A model generated the notes under the pieces. That model worked only from the letters and a program-made list of their open reading frames with translations. It was not told the DNA's origin and did not search any database. This document shows, piece after piece, positions 1 to 8,482 of a DNA stretch of 34,048 nt. A program made the translations under genes and the position numbers. The stretch's first letter is position 1; each line of letters begins with the position of its first letter. Where the stretch lies: the IMG/VR virus record IMGVR_UViG_3300033048_000153, positions 1-34,048 of that record; one strand, given 5' to 3'. Source of the DNA: a virus.

Positions 1-20
1 TGGCCGTCTTCCGCTCGGGA

Positions 21-1505
21 TCACACCCACGACGCTGGAGGTCTCACGAGTTCGACAGCACTCTTCCGTTGGGCGGAACGCACCTGGAGGCCGAGGAACT
101 CGGTGATGCGTTCGATCTCCTCTATCGGATCGGCCAGCAGATTGTGGTAACCCACGGGCAACACCCGCTCGTGCGGCACCATTTCAAGCCCCGCGACCTG
201 TGACTGCCACAAGGCTCGTTGCAACTGTTCGCATTGCTCTGGCGTCGCCCGGAGCCAGCCACGGGCTTTGGCGGAGCGATCCACGAGGGACCGGATCGAC
301 TCCTCGATTGGGCGGTCGATGTGGATGAAGCGACTCTCCGGTTCGAGTTCGAGAAGCAGGTTGATCATGAAACACAGGTGCGGGTACTTGCCGCCCATGA
401 TCGTTCCGCAGTGGGCGGCCTCTCGCTGGCGGGCGTCGATCCACCCACGGAGTCGCTCGCGCGTCACTTTGATCGGGACCGCCCGCTCGACGGATGGGAA
501 CGGATACGCCTGCTCGCAGATCTGGGCGAGGCCGTGGGCTTCGAAGCCGCCGGTGCCGTGGCCGTTGCGGTTTTCGTAGCCGTTGAGGCGGTTGCCCATG
601 TGGACGCCGAGGTGGTGGAGGATGCCTGCGGTGACCGAGGAGCCCGAGCGGTGCAGGCCGATGACCCAGACGGGAGGCTTGCGGCTCGGGCGGCCGGTGC
701 GGTTCCAGGCGTTCCAGTACCTGTCCTGCGTGATCCGACCACAGATGTCCGACCGACCACCGGCCTGGCCGATGATCCATTGAGTGGGTGCGTAGATGTT
801 GAACTCGCCGGACTTGTGGAGCAGCTCCATGCGGTGATCGACATGATGTCTCGGGTGGCGAGTGTGGTCGGGCCAGTCGCAGAGGTGCTGGTAGAGCGTG
901 CGGATGAACCTGCCGCGTGCGGCATACGCCTGCGTACGGTTGACCATGTGCGGGCGCACGACCTCGGCGTTGATGCGTTGGGGTGGTTTGGCGCGCAGGC
1001 CACGATGCTGGCCGCCGAGGTAGAGCTGGTCCCAGTCGGTTGGCAGCGATTCGAGGAACCGTGCGGTCCGTTCGTCGAAGTCGTCGGGGAACAGGGCATC
1101 GTCTTCGAGGACGAGCAGGACCTCGCCGCGTTGGTCCATGCCGTCCATGAGCGCCTGTTCGAGGATGCGGATATGGCTGAGCATGCATCCCCACGCGCCA
1201 CCGCCTTGTTTCCACCAGGTGGGAGGACGAACTCGTCGGCCGTCGATCGCGGGGAAGCGTTCGACGCCGGGCATAGGGCAAGCACGCTCGAACGCTTCCC
1301 ACCGGTCGGGCCTGCGGTCGAGGTTGATGCACTTGGCTAAGACAGATCCGCCGCCGGTCAGGCGCGACAGGAGATCGAGGACCGAGCCACCCGCACGCCC
1401 GGATTGAACAATCTGAACAGGGCGAACCGATCGGGGCTGGGTCTCCACCAGCGCTCGACGATCGCTCATCTCGCGTCGGAGTTCGTCGAGAGCGAGTGTT
1501 GTCAT
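21..1505 (-). CDS. GT25 glycosyltransferase-sulfotransferase fusion
   Basis: The 494-residue product has two catalytic parts. Residues about 55-270 look like glycosyltransferase family 25 (LPS-type), with NLDRRPDRW at 61-69 and an acidic LEDDALF motif near 133-139. Residues about 278-490 look like a sulfotransferase: GLHRSGSS near 283-290 fits the loop that binds the 5'-phosphosulfate of PAPS. It would therefore add a sugar and a sulfate to a glycan, probably in the cytoplasm. The ATG at 1505 is chosen because GAGGAGG lies just upstream and the ATG overlaps the previous stop as ATGA; a longer frame to 1604 would overlap that gene by 100 bp. It is the last gene of the coupled operon that starts with the Ser/Gly-rich Hint protein. 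The domain calls are made by motif; acceptor and sugar donor are unknown. Confidence 0.8.
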   Translation of the reverse strand: MTTLALDELRREMSDRRALVETQPRSVRPVQIVQSGRAGGSVLDLLSRLTGGGSVLAKCINLDRRPDRWEAFERACPMPGVERFPAIDGRRVRPPTWWKQGGGAWGCMLSHIRILEQALMDGMDQRGEVLLVLEDDALFPDDFDERTARFLESLPTDWDQLYLGGQHRGLRAKPPQRINAEVVRPHMVNRTQAYAARGRFIRTLYQHLCDWPDHTRHPRHHVDHRMELLHKSGEFNIYAPTQWIIGQAGGRSDICGRITQDRYWNAWNRTGRPSRKPPVWVIGLHRSGSSVTAGILHHLGVHMGNRLNGYENRNGHGTGGFEAHGLAQICEQAYPFPSVERAVPIKVTRERLRGWIDARQREAAHCGTIMGGKYPHLCFMINLLLELEPESRFIHIDRPIEESIRSLVDRSAKARGWLRATPEQCEQLQRALWQSQVAGLEMVPHERVLPVGYHNLLADPIEEIERITEFLGLQVRSAQRKSAVELVRPPASWV

Positions 1506-2203
1506 CGCTCGTCCTCCTCGGCCAAGGATGACGACAGCACCGCGTCGGTATCCACGCCGGTCTGTTCCCACAGGTCGCGGTGGCGGTGCATGCGGTGCTC
1601 GCACCAGGTCGCGTTGAACTGGTGGTCGGCCTTGAGCACGAGGTGCGCGCCGGGCGTCTGCCTCACCTCACGGACGCGCATCGTGAAGTAGTGCGGCGGG
1701 TAGAACACGATGTCGGGATACCTGAGTAGCACTCGCCGCACGAGCGTGGGACCGGCCTGATCCACGACGCGCCGATGCCGGAAGAAGGATTCATCGACGC
1801 TGACTACCGCCCGCCACATCGCGGGGTGGTTCGGCGGGAAGCCCATCGCCGCGTTGGAAACCCGATCGGCCTGCTCGCGTGCGATCCACGCGGGCACATC
1901 GCAGACCTCGTCCAAGGGCCGGACGGGACGGACATCGGTGTCGAGATAGACGCCGCCGAAGCGAGCAAGCAGTTCGAGGCGGAGGATGTCCGAACGGATC
2001 GCATGGCCCGTCGTGCCGGGCAGCGATCGCGCGATGTCCCACGCCCTGCGGTTGAGGATCGGCGGCAGTGTGTCATCGGTCCAGAGGCGACACTCCCAGT
2101 CGGGGTTCATGCGAATGAACCCATCACGCCAGCGGCTGTACTTCTCGGGCATCTGCGCCGGGCCGAGCCAGATCTGGTGGAGGATGCGCGGGATGGTTGT
2201 CAT
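1502..2203 (-). CDS. GT32-like DXD glycosyltransferase (copy 2)
   Basis: This 233-residue protein resembles the Gly_transf_sug/GT32 family (OCH1-like), which transfers a sugar from a nucleotide donor using a DXD motif. Visible signs are the start IPRILHQIWLG, the block RSDILRLELLARFGGVYLDTD (70-90) with the DTD metal site at 88-90, and the RPLDE that usually follows. It overlaps the upstream gene by ATGA at 2200-2203 and the downstream GT25-sulfotransferase by ATGA at 1502-1505, so all three are probably translated in sequence. It is a divergent paralogue of its upstream neighbour, suggesting two successive sugar additions or two acceptors. No signal peptide is seen. The sugar and acceptor cannot be read from the sequence. 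Confidence 0.85.
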   Translation of the reverse strand: MTTIPRILHQIWLGPAQMPEKYSRWRDGFIRMNPDWECRLWTDDTLPPILNRRAWDIARSLPGTTGHAIRSDILRLELLARFGGVYLDTDVRPVRPLDEVCDVPAWIAREQADRVSNAAMGFPPNHPAMWRAVVSVDESFFRHRRVVDQAGPTLVRRVLLRYPDIVFYPPHYFTMRVREVRQTPGAHLVLKADHQFNATWCEHRMHRHRDLWEQTGVDTDAVLSSSLAEEDER

Positions 2204-2844
2204 ACCGATTCCACTGAATCCACCGTCATTGACGAGTCGCTCTGGTATGCGTCAGCGACATACCCGAACGCGGCGTCACAGTCCTTCGCCTCGGCTTCGG
2301 GAAGGTTGAAGAGCGCCCAGTGGAAGGTGACCCACTGCCGGAAGTGGCCGTGCCCGTCGATCACGCGTGAGAGGAAGCCCGGCCCGGTCTGGTCCCACAC
2401 GCCGCGATAGGTTTCGATCGACCGTGGCAGGTCTCGGACCGCGTGCCACATGGCCGGGTGGTTGCGTTTGGCCCCGACGATGCTGCACGAGAGCTGGTGG
2501 GGTTGGCCGTCGCCGCCGGTCGTCGTGCAGAACCCGGAGACATTCTCGAGCAACTCATCGATCGGGCGTAGCGGGAGGTGGTCGTGGTCGATGAATACGC
2601 CGCCGAAGCGCGCGAGCACTTCGTAGCGGAGGATGTTCAGCCGTGAGACGGACGCGGCCGGTTCGTCGAGGCGGAAGGTCATCTCCCAGGCGTCGTTGTT
2701 GAGGACGACCGGGCGGTCGTCGAGCGTGAGCCGGACGAACTCCCACTCGGGGTGGTGCGCACGCCACGCCGCTTCGAGGTCGTCGGCGTGGTCGGGCGGG
2801 TCGCCCTGTTGCATAAACGCGGTGTAGATGACTCGTGGGATCAT
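2200..2844 (-). CDS. GT32-like DXD glycosyltransferase (copy 1)
   Basis: The 214-residue product has the same architecture as the next gene: an opening IPRVIYTAF, then SRLNILRYEVLARFGGVFI and DHD at 86-88 followed by LPLRPIDELL. This is the GT32-type FGGxxxDxD signature. Its ATG (2844) overlaps the stop of the Ser/Gly-rich Hint protein as ATGA at 2841-2844, making it part of the late structural transcript and probably translationally coupled to a virion protein. Such coupling implies that the enzyme is needed in step with that protein, or is a late-expressed host-surface modifier. The middle (residues 107-125, including CTTTGGDGQPH) differs from the paralogue, so the two may not have the same acceptor. 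Confidence 0.83.
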   Translation of the reverse strand: MIPRVIYTAFMQQGDPPDHADDLEAAWRAHHPEWEFVRLTLDDRPVVLNNDAWEMTFRLDEPAASVSRLNILRYEVLARFGGVFIDHDHLPLRPIDELLENVSGFCTTTGGDGQPHQLSCSIVGAKRNHPAMWHAVRDLPRSIETYRGVWDQTGPGFLSRVIDGHGHFRQWVTFHWALFNLPEAEAKDCDAAFGYVADAYQSDSSMTVDSVESV

Positions 2845-4496
2845 GGCGCCTCCGTGTTGCTCTGCCAGTCGGCGGGCGGCACGCCTTCGAGCCCGCCGGG
2901 GATGGCGGACCCGGCCTGCGTGCCCAGCGCGACCGCGTCGTTGGGTGTCTGCGATCCGGGACCCGGCGCATTGGCTGGCGGCATTGCTGGCGGGGTCGTC
3001 GAGCCGCTGCTGCTGTCGCTGCTGCCACTGCTGTCGCTGCCGCCACTGCTGTCGCTGCCGCCACTGGACCCCGAGCCGGAGCCGGATGAACTGTCGCTGC
3101 TGTCGAACGATGAGCCGCTGCTCTTGCCGGAGCCAGAGGGAGAGCCTGAACCAGAACCCGAGCCAGAACCCGAGCCGGAACCCGACGACCCGCCCGAGCC
3201 GGAACTGCCTGGAATGGACATGCTCGGACCACTGCCTCCGCCGCCACCGATGCCTCCCAACCCGCCTCCGATCCCGTCGTTGTGGACCCAGACGCCGTCG
3301 GCGGTGTAGGTGTTGGCGCCCGGCACGGCAAGCGCCACCGTGCGGACGTTGTGTTCCACGCGCACGACGGATTGCACCGGTTCCTCGGTCATGTCATGGC
3401 GGAGCAGCCGATCACCGATGCGCAGTCGGTCGGTTGAGCAGAACCCGAGACGCCCATCCCGTCGGATCAGGAACGGATGCTCGAAGGTGACTTTGATCCG
3501 CTCGTTGATGATGAAGAATCCGGCATGCTCGCCGAGGGTCACGCGGGCCACTGCGGCCGCGCGGGTGGTGATATCGGATGTGTCGGGATTGGCGAGCCAT
3601 TCGTACTGTGCGTGGTGTTCGGTGTCGCGTGCGAGGCCGGGGATTTCGAGCGAGTCGAGCGTGTCGCCGGGTGCGATGTCCTCGATCGGCTTGAGCGTTC
3701 CGTCGGCGAGGCGCACGAGCGTGCCGAAGAGGAAGCAGTTGCCACCGCCACCGGACCCTCCACCCGAGCCACCGCCGCCGCCTGATCCACCACCACCGCC
3801 GGAGCCGCCACCTGAACCGCCACCTGAGCCGCCGCCGGAACCACCCGATCCGCCGGAGCCACCTGATCCACTTCCATCGCTGCCGCTGTCCGAGCCGGAA
3901 TCCCCGCTCGAGGGACTGCCGAAGCTGCTCGATGAACATGGGAGCGCTTCGGTCGGGTTGCCGATGCGAACGATGGTCCAGGCGATTTCGGGTGTGTCCC
4001 GTTCGGACTTCGGTTGAACCCACAGCAAATATGCCGAGCCGGTCACGCGGCTTTGCAGGCGATCGAACAACTTCGCGGCCTCGGCGAACCGATCGCATTC
4101 ATCAACCATCTCCACGCGCACGGCCACCACGCCATCCACGACGGCCCGCCCGATTGTCCCGGCCAGCAAAGGCTCAAGCAACACCGCGAACCGACCAGTG
4201 GGCTCGTGCTCAGGCCTGACACCTTTGAATGTCACGCGATCCTCGAATACTTCGGCATTGTCGGTCGGTCGGATGAGCGGGCCTTGCATGCCGAGCACAT
4301 CGAAGCGCTGGCGATCGGCGCCGCTGTCATTACGGACGAGGACGATTCCGGTCTGGCGGAACTCGCGGCCAGCAGTTCCCATACCCTGCAACTCGCGCTG
4401 TCTCAGGTCACGCGCCGCGTCGATGAACGTGTTGAACGTCGCCGCCGGGATGACCAGCGGATCGCCGGTTCGCACTTTCTTGAAGGCATCGCCCAT
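2841..4496 (-). CDS. Ser/Gly-rich tail-region protein with Hint domain
   Basis: The 551-residue protein has four parts. Residues 1-180 are a globular N-terminal domain of unknown family. Residues about 188-253 are an almost pure Gly/Ser linker. Residues 254-406 are a Hint (hedgehog/intein) domain: it starts at Cys254 (CFLFGTLVRLADG), has the TxxH motif TFEH at 337-340 and ends in VHN at 404-406. Residues 407-551 form a second low-complexity tail with long Ser-Gly and Asp-Ser-Ser runs and a Pro-rich end. No homing endonuclease fits in the roughly 150-residue Hint. The residue after Asn406 is Asp, not Cys, Ser or Thr, as in B-type bacterial intein-like domains, so cleavage is more likely than splicing. 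CGGAGGATT sets the start. Its place after the tape-measure gene suggests a tail-tip or adhesion protein; this is inference. Confidence 0.8.
   Translation of the reverse strand: MGDAFKKVRTGDPLVIPAATFNTFIDAARDLRQRELQGMGTAGREFRQTGIVLVRNDSGADRQRFDVLGMQGPLIRPTDNAEVFEDRVTFKGVRPEHEPTGRFAVLLEPLLAGTIGRAVVDGVVAVRVEMVDECDRFAEAAKLFDRLQSRVTGSAYLLWVQPKSERDTPEIAWTIVRIGNPTEALPCSSSSFGSPSSGDSGSDSGSDGSGSGGSGGSGGSGGGSGGGSGGGSGGGGGSGGGGGSGGGSGGGGNCFLFGTLVRLADGTLKPIEDIAPGDTLDSLEIPGLARDTEHHAQYEWLANPDTSDITTRAAAVARVTLGEHAGFFIINERIKVTFEHPFLIRRDGRLGFCSTDRLRIGDRLLRHDMTEEPVQSVVRVEHNVRTVALAVPGANTYTADGVWVHNDGIGGGLGGIGGGGGSGPSMSIPGSSGSGGSSGSGSGSGSGSGSGSPSGSGKSSGSSFDSSDSSSGSGSGSSGGSDSSGGSDSSGSSDSSSGSTTPPAMPPANAPGPGSQTPNDAVALGTQAGSAIPGGLEGVPPADWQSNTEAP
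3279..3737 (-). other. Hint (bacterial intein-like) domain region
   Basis: These codons encode residues 254-406 of the Ser/Gly-rich protein. The sequence shows the intein block A cysteine (CFLFGT...PGDTL), a block B TxxH (TFEH), and a block G ending TADGVWVHN. Known Hint domains use Cys1 for an N-S acyl shift and the terminal Asn for cyclisation. Asp at +1 removes the nucleophile needed for standard splicing. Both flanks are flexible Gly/Ser runs, as expected for a protein that is cut or rearranged at this point. Confidence 0.8.
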
Positions 4497-4508
4497 GGAA
4501 TCCTCCGT

Positions 4509-5306
4509 TTAGATTCCAAGGGCCGTGAAGTTGCCGTAGCCGTAGACCTGCTCGACATAGGCCGAAGCGGGTTTCTTGACGAGCGCCTTGGCGGTGTCAT
4601 CCACCGCATCGACGTAGCGCACCCACAGATACTCCCAGCCTTTCTTGGCGATGCCGGTGATGTCGCCGACGGTGAGGTTGATCGCGTTGGGGCTCGCGGC
4701 GAAACGGAAACTGATCTCCCAGTCCGAGTCGCTGCGTTTGGAACCCGACGCGCCGAGGAACAGGCATTCACCGGCGGCAAAGCCCCGGAATACCGCTTCG
4801 TTCACCTTACCCGTCAGACTGAAGAGCACGCCCTTGTACTGCTCGGTGACCTGCGCGTCGGGCAGGTAGTGCGTCTCGGTGAAGTTGTAGACCGGGACGG
4901 CGACATCCACGCCCTCGACCGAGTCATTGGTCACGCCGATCGCGCCCTTGAAGTCCGGCGGCGTCTGGCCGGACGGCGCGTAGCTGCCGATGGTGGCCAG
5001 CGCTTGTGTGATGTGGCGCGTGCCGCCGCCGGTATCAAAGGAGAATGCCGATCCCCCAGTCGGCGGCGGCGACCCGCTCGACAGGCTGTACCGAACCGTC
5101 GCTTCCCAGTGCAGCTCGCCCACGGGTTCGATCGAGATGCTCTGTCGCGGCAGGTTGTCGTAGGTGTCGGGGCTGGCCCCATCGATCGCCGTCTTGACTT
5201 CAAGGTCATCGTTCGAGCCGCGCGCGGTGTAGACCAGATCGATCGAGGCGTTTGGCCCCGTGGTCGATGTGCGGCTCTCGAACTTTTCCTCTACGGTGAC
5301 AGGCAT
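4509..5306 (-). CDS. Tail-associated structural protein, unknown family
   Basis: I do not recognise a named family in this 265-residue product. It begins MPVTVEEKFESRTSTT, is rich in beta-prone stretches with many Tyr, Thr and Ser residues (EAVFRGFAAGECLFLGASG, WEISFRFAASPNAINL), and ends GYGNFTALGI. It has no signal peptide or membrane segment. The gene lies between the tape-measure gene (stop at 5325) and the Hint protein, where siphoviruses encode distal tail, hub or tip proteins; such a role is inferred from position only. GGAGGA upstream of 5306 supports the start. The later half (TVGDITGIAKKGWEYLWVRY) describes a compact domain that could pack in a ring. Confidence 0.7.
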   Translation of the reverse strand: MPVTVEEKFESRTSTTGPNASIDLVYTARGSNDDLEVKTAIDGASPDTYDNLPRQSISIEPVGELHWEATVRYSLSSGSPPPTGGSAFSFDTGGGTRHITQALATIGSYAPSGQTPPDFKGAIGVTNDSVEGVDVAVPVYNFTETHYLPDAQVTEQYKGVLFSLTGKVNEAVFRGFAAGECLFLGASGSKRSDSDWEISFRFAASPNAINLTVGDITGIAKKGWEYLWVRYVDAVDDTAKALVKKPASAYVEQVYGYGNFTALGI

Positions 5307-5324
5307 GGAGCGTTGGTCCTCCGA

Positions 5325-7676
5325 TCAGGTGAACGCGAGCCCGCCGTTGCGGGTGGCGCTGGCGATTCGTTTGGTGTGCTGGGCGGTCTCTTCGGTGGCC
5401 TTGGCGGTGCGTTCGTCGGCATCGCTCGAAGACGCCAGCCCTTGAATCGCCGCCGCATTGAATGTGCCGCGGACAGTTGCGCCAGAGCGGGCCAGGGCGC
5501 CACCGAGCCCGGCGAGCTGGATCTGGATGCGGGCGACGAGGTTCTCTGCGGAATCGGGTGCTCCAGCATCGGAACCGGCGCTCTCCACGTCCTTGCGTTT
5601 CTTCGCCGCCTCGGCAATGGCTTCGTCGAGCTGGCGTCGGGCTTCTTCGAGCGCCTTCTGCGTTTCTTCGATCTTGGTGTTCGTGCGGTCGTCGAGCTTC
5701 TTCTGGGCCTCGTCGAACTGTCGACCGATCTCGGCAAGCGTGGCCTCGTTCTCCTCGGCTGACCGGTCGCGCTGGCGTTGTCGGCTCTGTTCACGCTGAT
5801 CGAGTGTTTTTCGGGCCTGCGATTCGATTTCGCTGAGCCGTGATTCGAGTTGTTGGTCGATGCCTTGCTTGGCAGCCTTGACATCGAGCGATGAATCAAA
5901 CAACCCCTGAATCTCCAGCATCCGTTTGGCGACAAACGAGGTGGCCGTCTCCCAGATCTTCTTGAACCCGCTGGAGAACCGCGTCCAGGTCTTTGACAAG
6001 AACGAGGTCGTCTCGATCCATGCGACCTCGATCGCATGGAAGCCGATCTGGGCCGCCGCCACCGCCCCGAACCACATCTGCTGGGCGGTGGAGATGAAGA
6101 ACCGCTTGGCTTCGAGCCACACGCCGTTGATCGCGGCGACGCCCTTCTGCCAAGCGACTCTGATCGAGAGCCAGAGGATCTGGGCGGCGAGCGCAACATC
6201 ACCAGCCGCGAGCGCATCGGCCATCCCGCCGACGACTTTGGTCACGGTGGCTTTGAGCTTGTTGAACTGCTCGCCGAGCCATGACAACGCCTCGGCCCCG
6301 GCACCGCTCGTGATCAGGATCGCTGCGCCGACACCGACGACGGCTGCAACGACCAGCCCGATCGGCGAGAGCAACGCGGCAAGCACCGTGCCCATGATCC
6401 CGATCGCTGCGCCGACGCCGGTGATGATCGCGGCGAGCGAACCGAACACCACACCGATGGCCACGATCGCCACGCCAGCGATGACCAAGGCGATACCGAC
6501 CCCGATCACGACGGCCGTCAGTTTGAGGATCGTGACAACGAGCTGGCGATTCTGGTTGACCAGTTTCGTGATCCAGCCCGCGATCTTCGCCAATGCGTCG
6601 GCCGCTCGGCGGATGGGTTGTTCGATCGCCTCGCCGATCGCGATGGCGATGCCTTCGACCGCCGAGAGCAGCCGTCGGAACGCACCGCCGATACCCGCGT
6701 CCATCTCCTCGGCGGTCTTGACCGCGACCCCGGCGGACTTGCCGATCTGCTCTCGCAGATCGTCGAACGCCTCGGCAGACGACGCGAGCTTGAGCGCGGC
6801 CGCCTGGCCTCGCCCAAAGAGCGTCTCGAAGATGGACAGACGCTGGGCTGAACCCAGCCCTTTCGTCGCCTTGGCCAGGTCGTTGAGGATGTCGGCGAGC
6901 GGCCGCAGGTTCCCCTGAGCATCGACGGCTTCAACGCCGATCTTACGGAGCTCGGCTTGCCTGGATTCGTTGGCAAGGTTCTTGTACGCACGGGCCAGCG
7001 CGTTGCCCGCGAGCGAGCCCTTGATGCCGTTGTTGGCCAAGACGCCGATCGCGGCTGCGGTGTCCTCGATGCTTGCACCCGCTTCGACCGCGATCGGCGC
7101 GACGGGCTTGAGTGCCTCAAACAGATCGTCGAGTGTCTGGGCGCTCTTGTTCGCCGTCGCGGTGAGGACATCGGTCACGCGCCCCATCTGGCCAACCGGA
7201 AGATTGAATCCGCGCAAGGCCGCCCCTGCGATCTCGGTGGCTCGGGGGAGTTCCGTGCTGGTCGCGCGAGCGAGCGCCAACACGGCCTCGGTGCTGGTCA
7301 GGATCGCCTCGGGCTTGAACCCGGCTCGGCCCAGTTCGGTCATCGCCTCTGCGACCTGGCCCGCCGTGAACGAGGTCGTCCGACCAAGGCGTTTGGCTTC
7401 TTCACGCAGCGACTGGAACTGTGCTTCGGTCGCCCCCGTCACAGCCCGCACCTGACGCATCCGGTCATCGAACCCCGCAAACACACGCGTTGAGATGGCA
7501 AAGCCCGCCGCGAGACCGGTGCCGATGCCGGTCAGGCGTGCGCCGATCCGTTGCACGGACGACCCGAACGCCTTGAGCCGTTTCTGGGCGCGATTGAGAC
7601 CACGCACGAGCTTGTTGTCGTTGGCGTACAGCTCGATGTAAGCTGCTCCTGCCCGGATGCCGCGTGCGGATGCCAT
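5325..7676 (-). CDS. Phage tail tape measure protein (TP901 family)
   Basis: At 783 residues this fits a tape measure protein, which sets tail length and is ejected with the DNA. Residues about 65-340 match the TP901-type core: FDDRMRQVRAVTGATEAQF, LGRTTSFTAGQVAEAMTEL, GFNLPVGQMGRV and FETLFGRGQAAALKL. A long hydrophobic stretch follows (about 370-460, alternating Val/Ile/Ala/Gly), then helical segments and a charged coiled coil about 610-690 rich in Glu, Lys and Arg. CGGAGAT precedes the ATG at 7676. It comes after the tail chaperone and lipoprotein genes, the usual place except for the lipoprotein. Tail length would be roughly 110-120 nm if the common 1.5 angstrom per residue rule holds. 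Confidence 0.93.
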   Translation of the reverse strand: MASARGIRAGAAYIELYANDNKLVRGLNRAQKRLKAFGSSVQRIGARLTGIGTGLAAGFAISTRVFAGFDDRMRQVRAVTGATEAQFQSLREEAKRLGRTTSFTAGQVAEAMTELGRAGFKPEAILTSTEAVLALARATSTELPRATEIAGAALRGFNLPVGQMGRVTDVLTATANKSAQTLDDLFEALKPVAPIAVEAGASIEDTAAAIGVLANNGIKGSLAGNALARAYKNLANESRQAELRKIGVEAVDAQGNLRPLADILNDLAKATKGLGSAQRLSIFETLFGRGQAAALKLASSAEAFDDLREQIGKSAGVAVKTAEEMDAGIGGAFRRLLSAVEGIAIAIGEAIEQPIRRAADALAKIAGWITKLVNQNRQLVVTILKLTAVVIGVGIALVIAGVAIVAIGVVFGSLAAIITGVGAAIGIMGTVLAALLSPIGLVVAAVVGVGAAILITSGAGAEALSWLGEQFNKLKATVTKVVGGMADALAAGDVALAAQILWLSIRVAWQKGVAAINGVWLEAKRFFISTAQQMWFGAVAAAQIGFHAIEVAWIETTSFLSKTWTRFSSGFKKIWETATSFVAKRMLEIQGLFDSSLDVKAAKQGIDQQLESRLSEIESQARKTLDQREQSRQRQRDRSAEENEATLAEIGRQFDEAQKKLDDRTNTKIEETQKALEEARRQLDEAIAEAAKKRKDVESAGSDAGAPDSAENLVARIQIQLAGLGGALARSGATVRGTFNAAAIQGLASSSDADERTAKATEETAQHTKRIASATRNGGLAFT

Positions 7677-7688
7677 TGCGATCTCCGA

Positions 7689-8168
7689 TCAGGTGTTGAT
7701 GGTGCCGGATGACTGCGAAGGACCGGTCGGCGGAGCGACACGCCCTTCCTTCATCCCCTTGTTGAACGAGGATTCCTTCTCTTTGCGGAGTCGGCCCGTG
7801 CCGAGGAAGAGACCGACCAACCCGGTCATCGCAGGAAGTGCCGGGCCGAGCATGGGGATGCCCGCGACGGTCGGGCCGATCTGATCAAGTGCCGAGAGTG
7901 TGAGTTGGCTGAAGATGCCTCGGATCTCACTGGCCCGCTCGATGTTGGACTTCCACTGTGAGCCGGTGCGTTGAGTTTCTTCGAACCATGCGCGGTACTC
8001 GTTCTCGGCTTCGTTGAGCGAAGTCGTCGCGGGAAGCCCGGTCGATTGCTGGACGCGGTTGGGGGTCTTGACACGGACAAGATCACCGAGATCAAACCCG
8101 GAGCACGCGCCCAGTGCGAGGGTGATCATCACGAGTGCGAAGATGTATGCGTACTGTCTGGGTTGCAT
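7689..8168 (-). CDS. Prophage lipoprotein in the tail module
   Basis: The 159-residue product starts with a clear lipoprotein signal: MQPRQYAYIFALVMITLALGAC, with lipobox LGAC and Cys22 as the lipidated residue. The next residue is Ser, which in proteobacterial rules favours the outer membrane. A second hydrophobic, Gly/Pro-rich stretch (about 100-130, IPMLGPALPAMTGLVGLFLG) is followed by basic residues. AAGGAGG seven bases before the ATG at 8168 fixes the start; a longer open frame to 8375 only overlaps the chaperone gene. A lipoprotein between tail chaperone and tape measure is unusual. Known phage lipoproteins act in superinfection exclusion, receptor masking or outer-membrane disruption at lysis (spanins); any of these is possible. 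Family not recognised. Confidence 0.75.
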   Translation of the reverse strand: MQPRQYAYIFALVMITLALGACSGFDLGDLVRVKTPNRVQQSTGLPATTSLNEAENEYRAWFEETQRTGSQWKSNIERASEIRGIFSQLTLSALDQIGPTVAGIPMLGPALPAMTGLVGLFLGTGRLRKEKESSFNKGMKEGRVAPPTGPSQSSGTINT

Positions 8169-8482
8169 GGCTGCGCCTCCTTGCGCGTGGTGTTCTGGGG
8201 GTGTGCTTGCCTTCCGTCGATGAAGATGTCCTTGAGGATGCTCACATCGACCTTCTGCTTTGGTTTGTGCGTCTGGCTGAACGGGTCGAAGTCGGTCGGC
8301 CGGAACGCCCGGTGCTTCTTCGCGTCGCGGTTGGCGTTGGCGATCAGTGCCATGAGCGAGCTGGTCCGTGCCCACTCGTCGCGCTGCTTCGCCTCGGCCA
8401 TCGCGGCCAGTTCACGCAGGGTCAGGGCGGCTGGATCGACGCCGACGACACCGGCGAGTTGCCAGATGAACTGCCAGCACTC
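8129..8482 (-). CDS. Tail chaperone frameshift extension (T-like part)
   Basis: This frame encodes about 117 residues that look like the downstream domain of a G/GT-type tail chaperone: ECWQFIWQLAGVV, then LTLRELAAMAEAKQRDEW, SLMALIANANRD and FRPTDFDPF. No ATG, GTG or TTG start precedes the conserved part in this frame. The frame is -1 relative to the upstream chaperone gene. A GTG-GGG-A stretch at 8487-8481 would allow a tRNA on GGG to slip back one base with full pairing and enter GAG at 8482. The fused product would be about 263 residues. G/GT frameshift pairs are a known feature of long-tailed phages and guide tape-measure folding. The extension runs 40 bp into the lipoprotein gene. Confidence 0.7.
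   Translation of the reverse strand, partial: ECWQFIWQLAGVVGVDPAALTLRELAAMAEAKQRDEWARTSSLMALIANANRDAKKHRAFRPTDFDPFSQTHKPKQKVDVSILKDIFIDGRQAHPQNTTRKEAQPCNPDSTHTSSHS

Noticed and set aside
1-2844. Glycosyltransferase genes as host chromosome outside the prophage
   Set aside because: The ATGA overlap with the tail-region gene places them in the phage late transcript; still, the left prophage end is not visible.
3279-3737. Active splicing intein
   Set aside because: The residue after the terminal Asn is Asp, so the extein nucleophile is missing; cleavage is the more careful reading.
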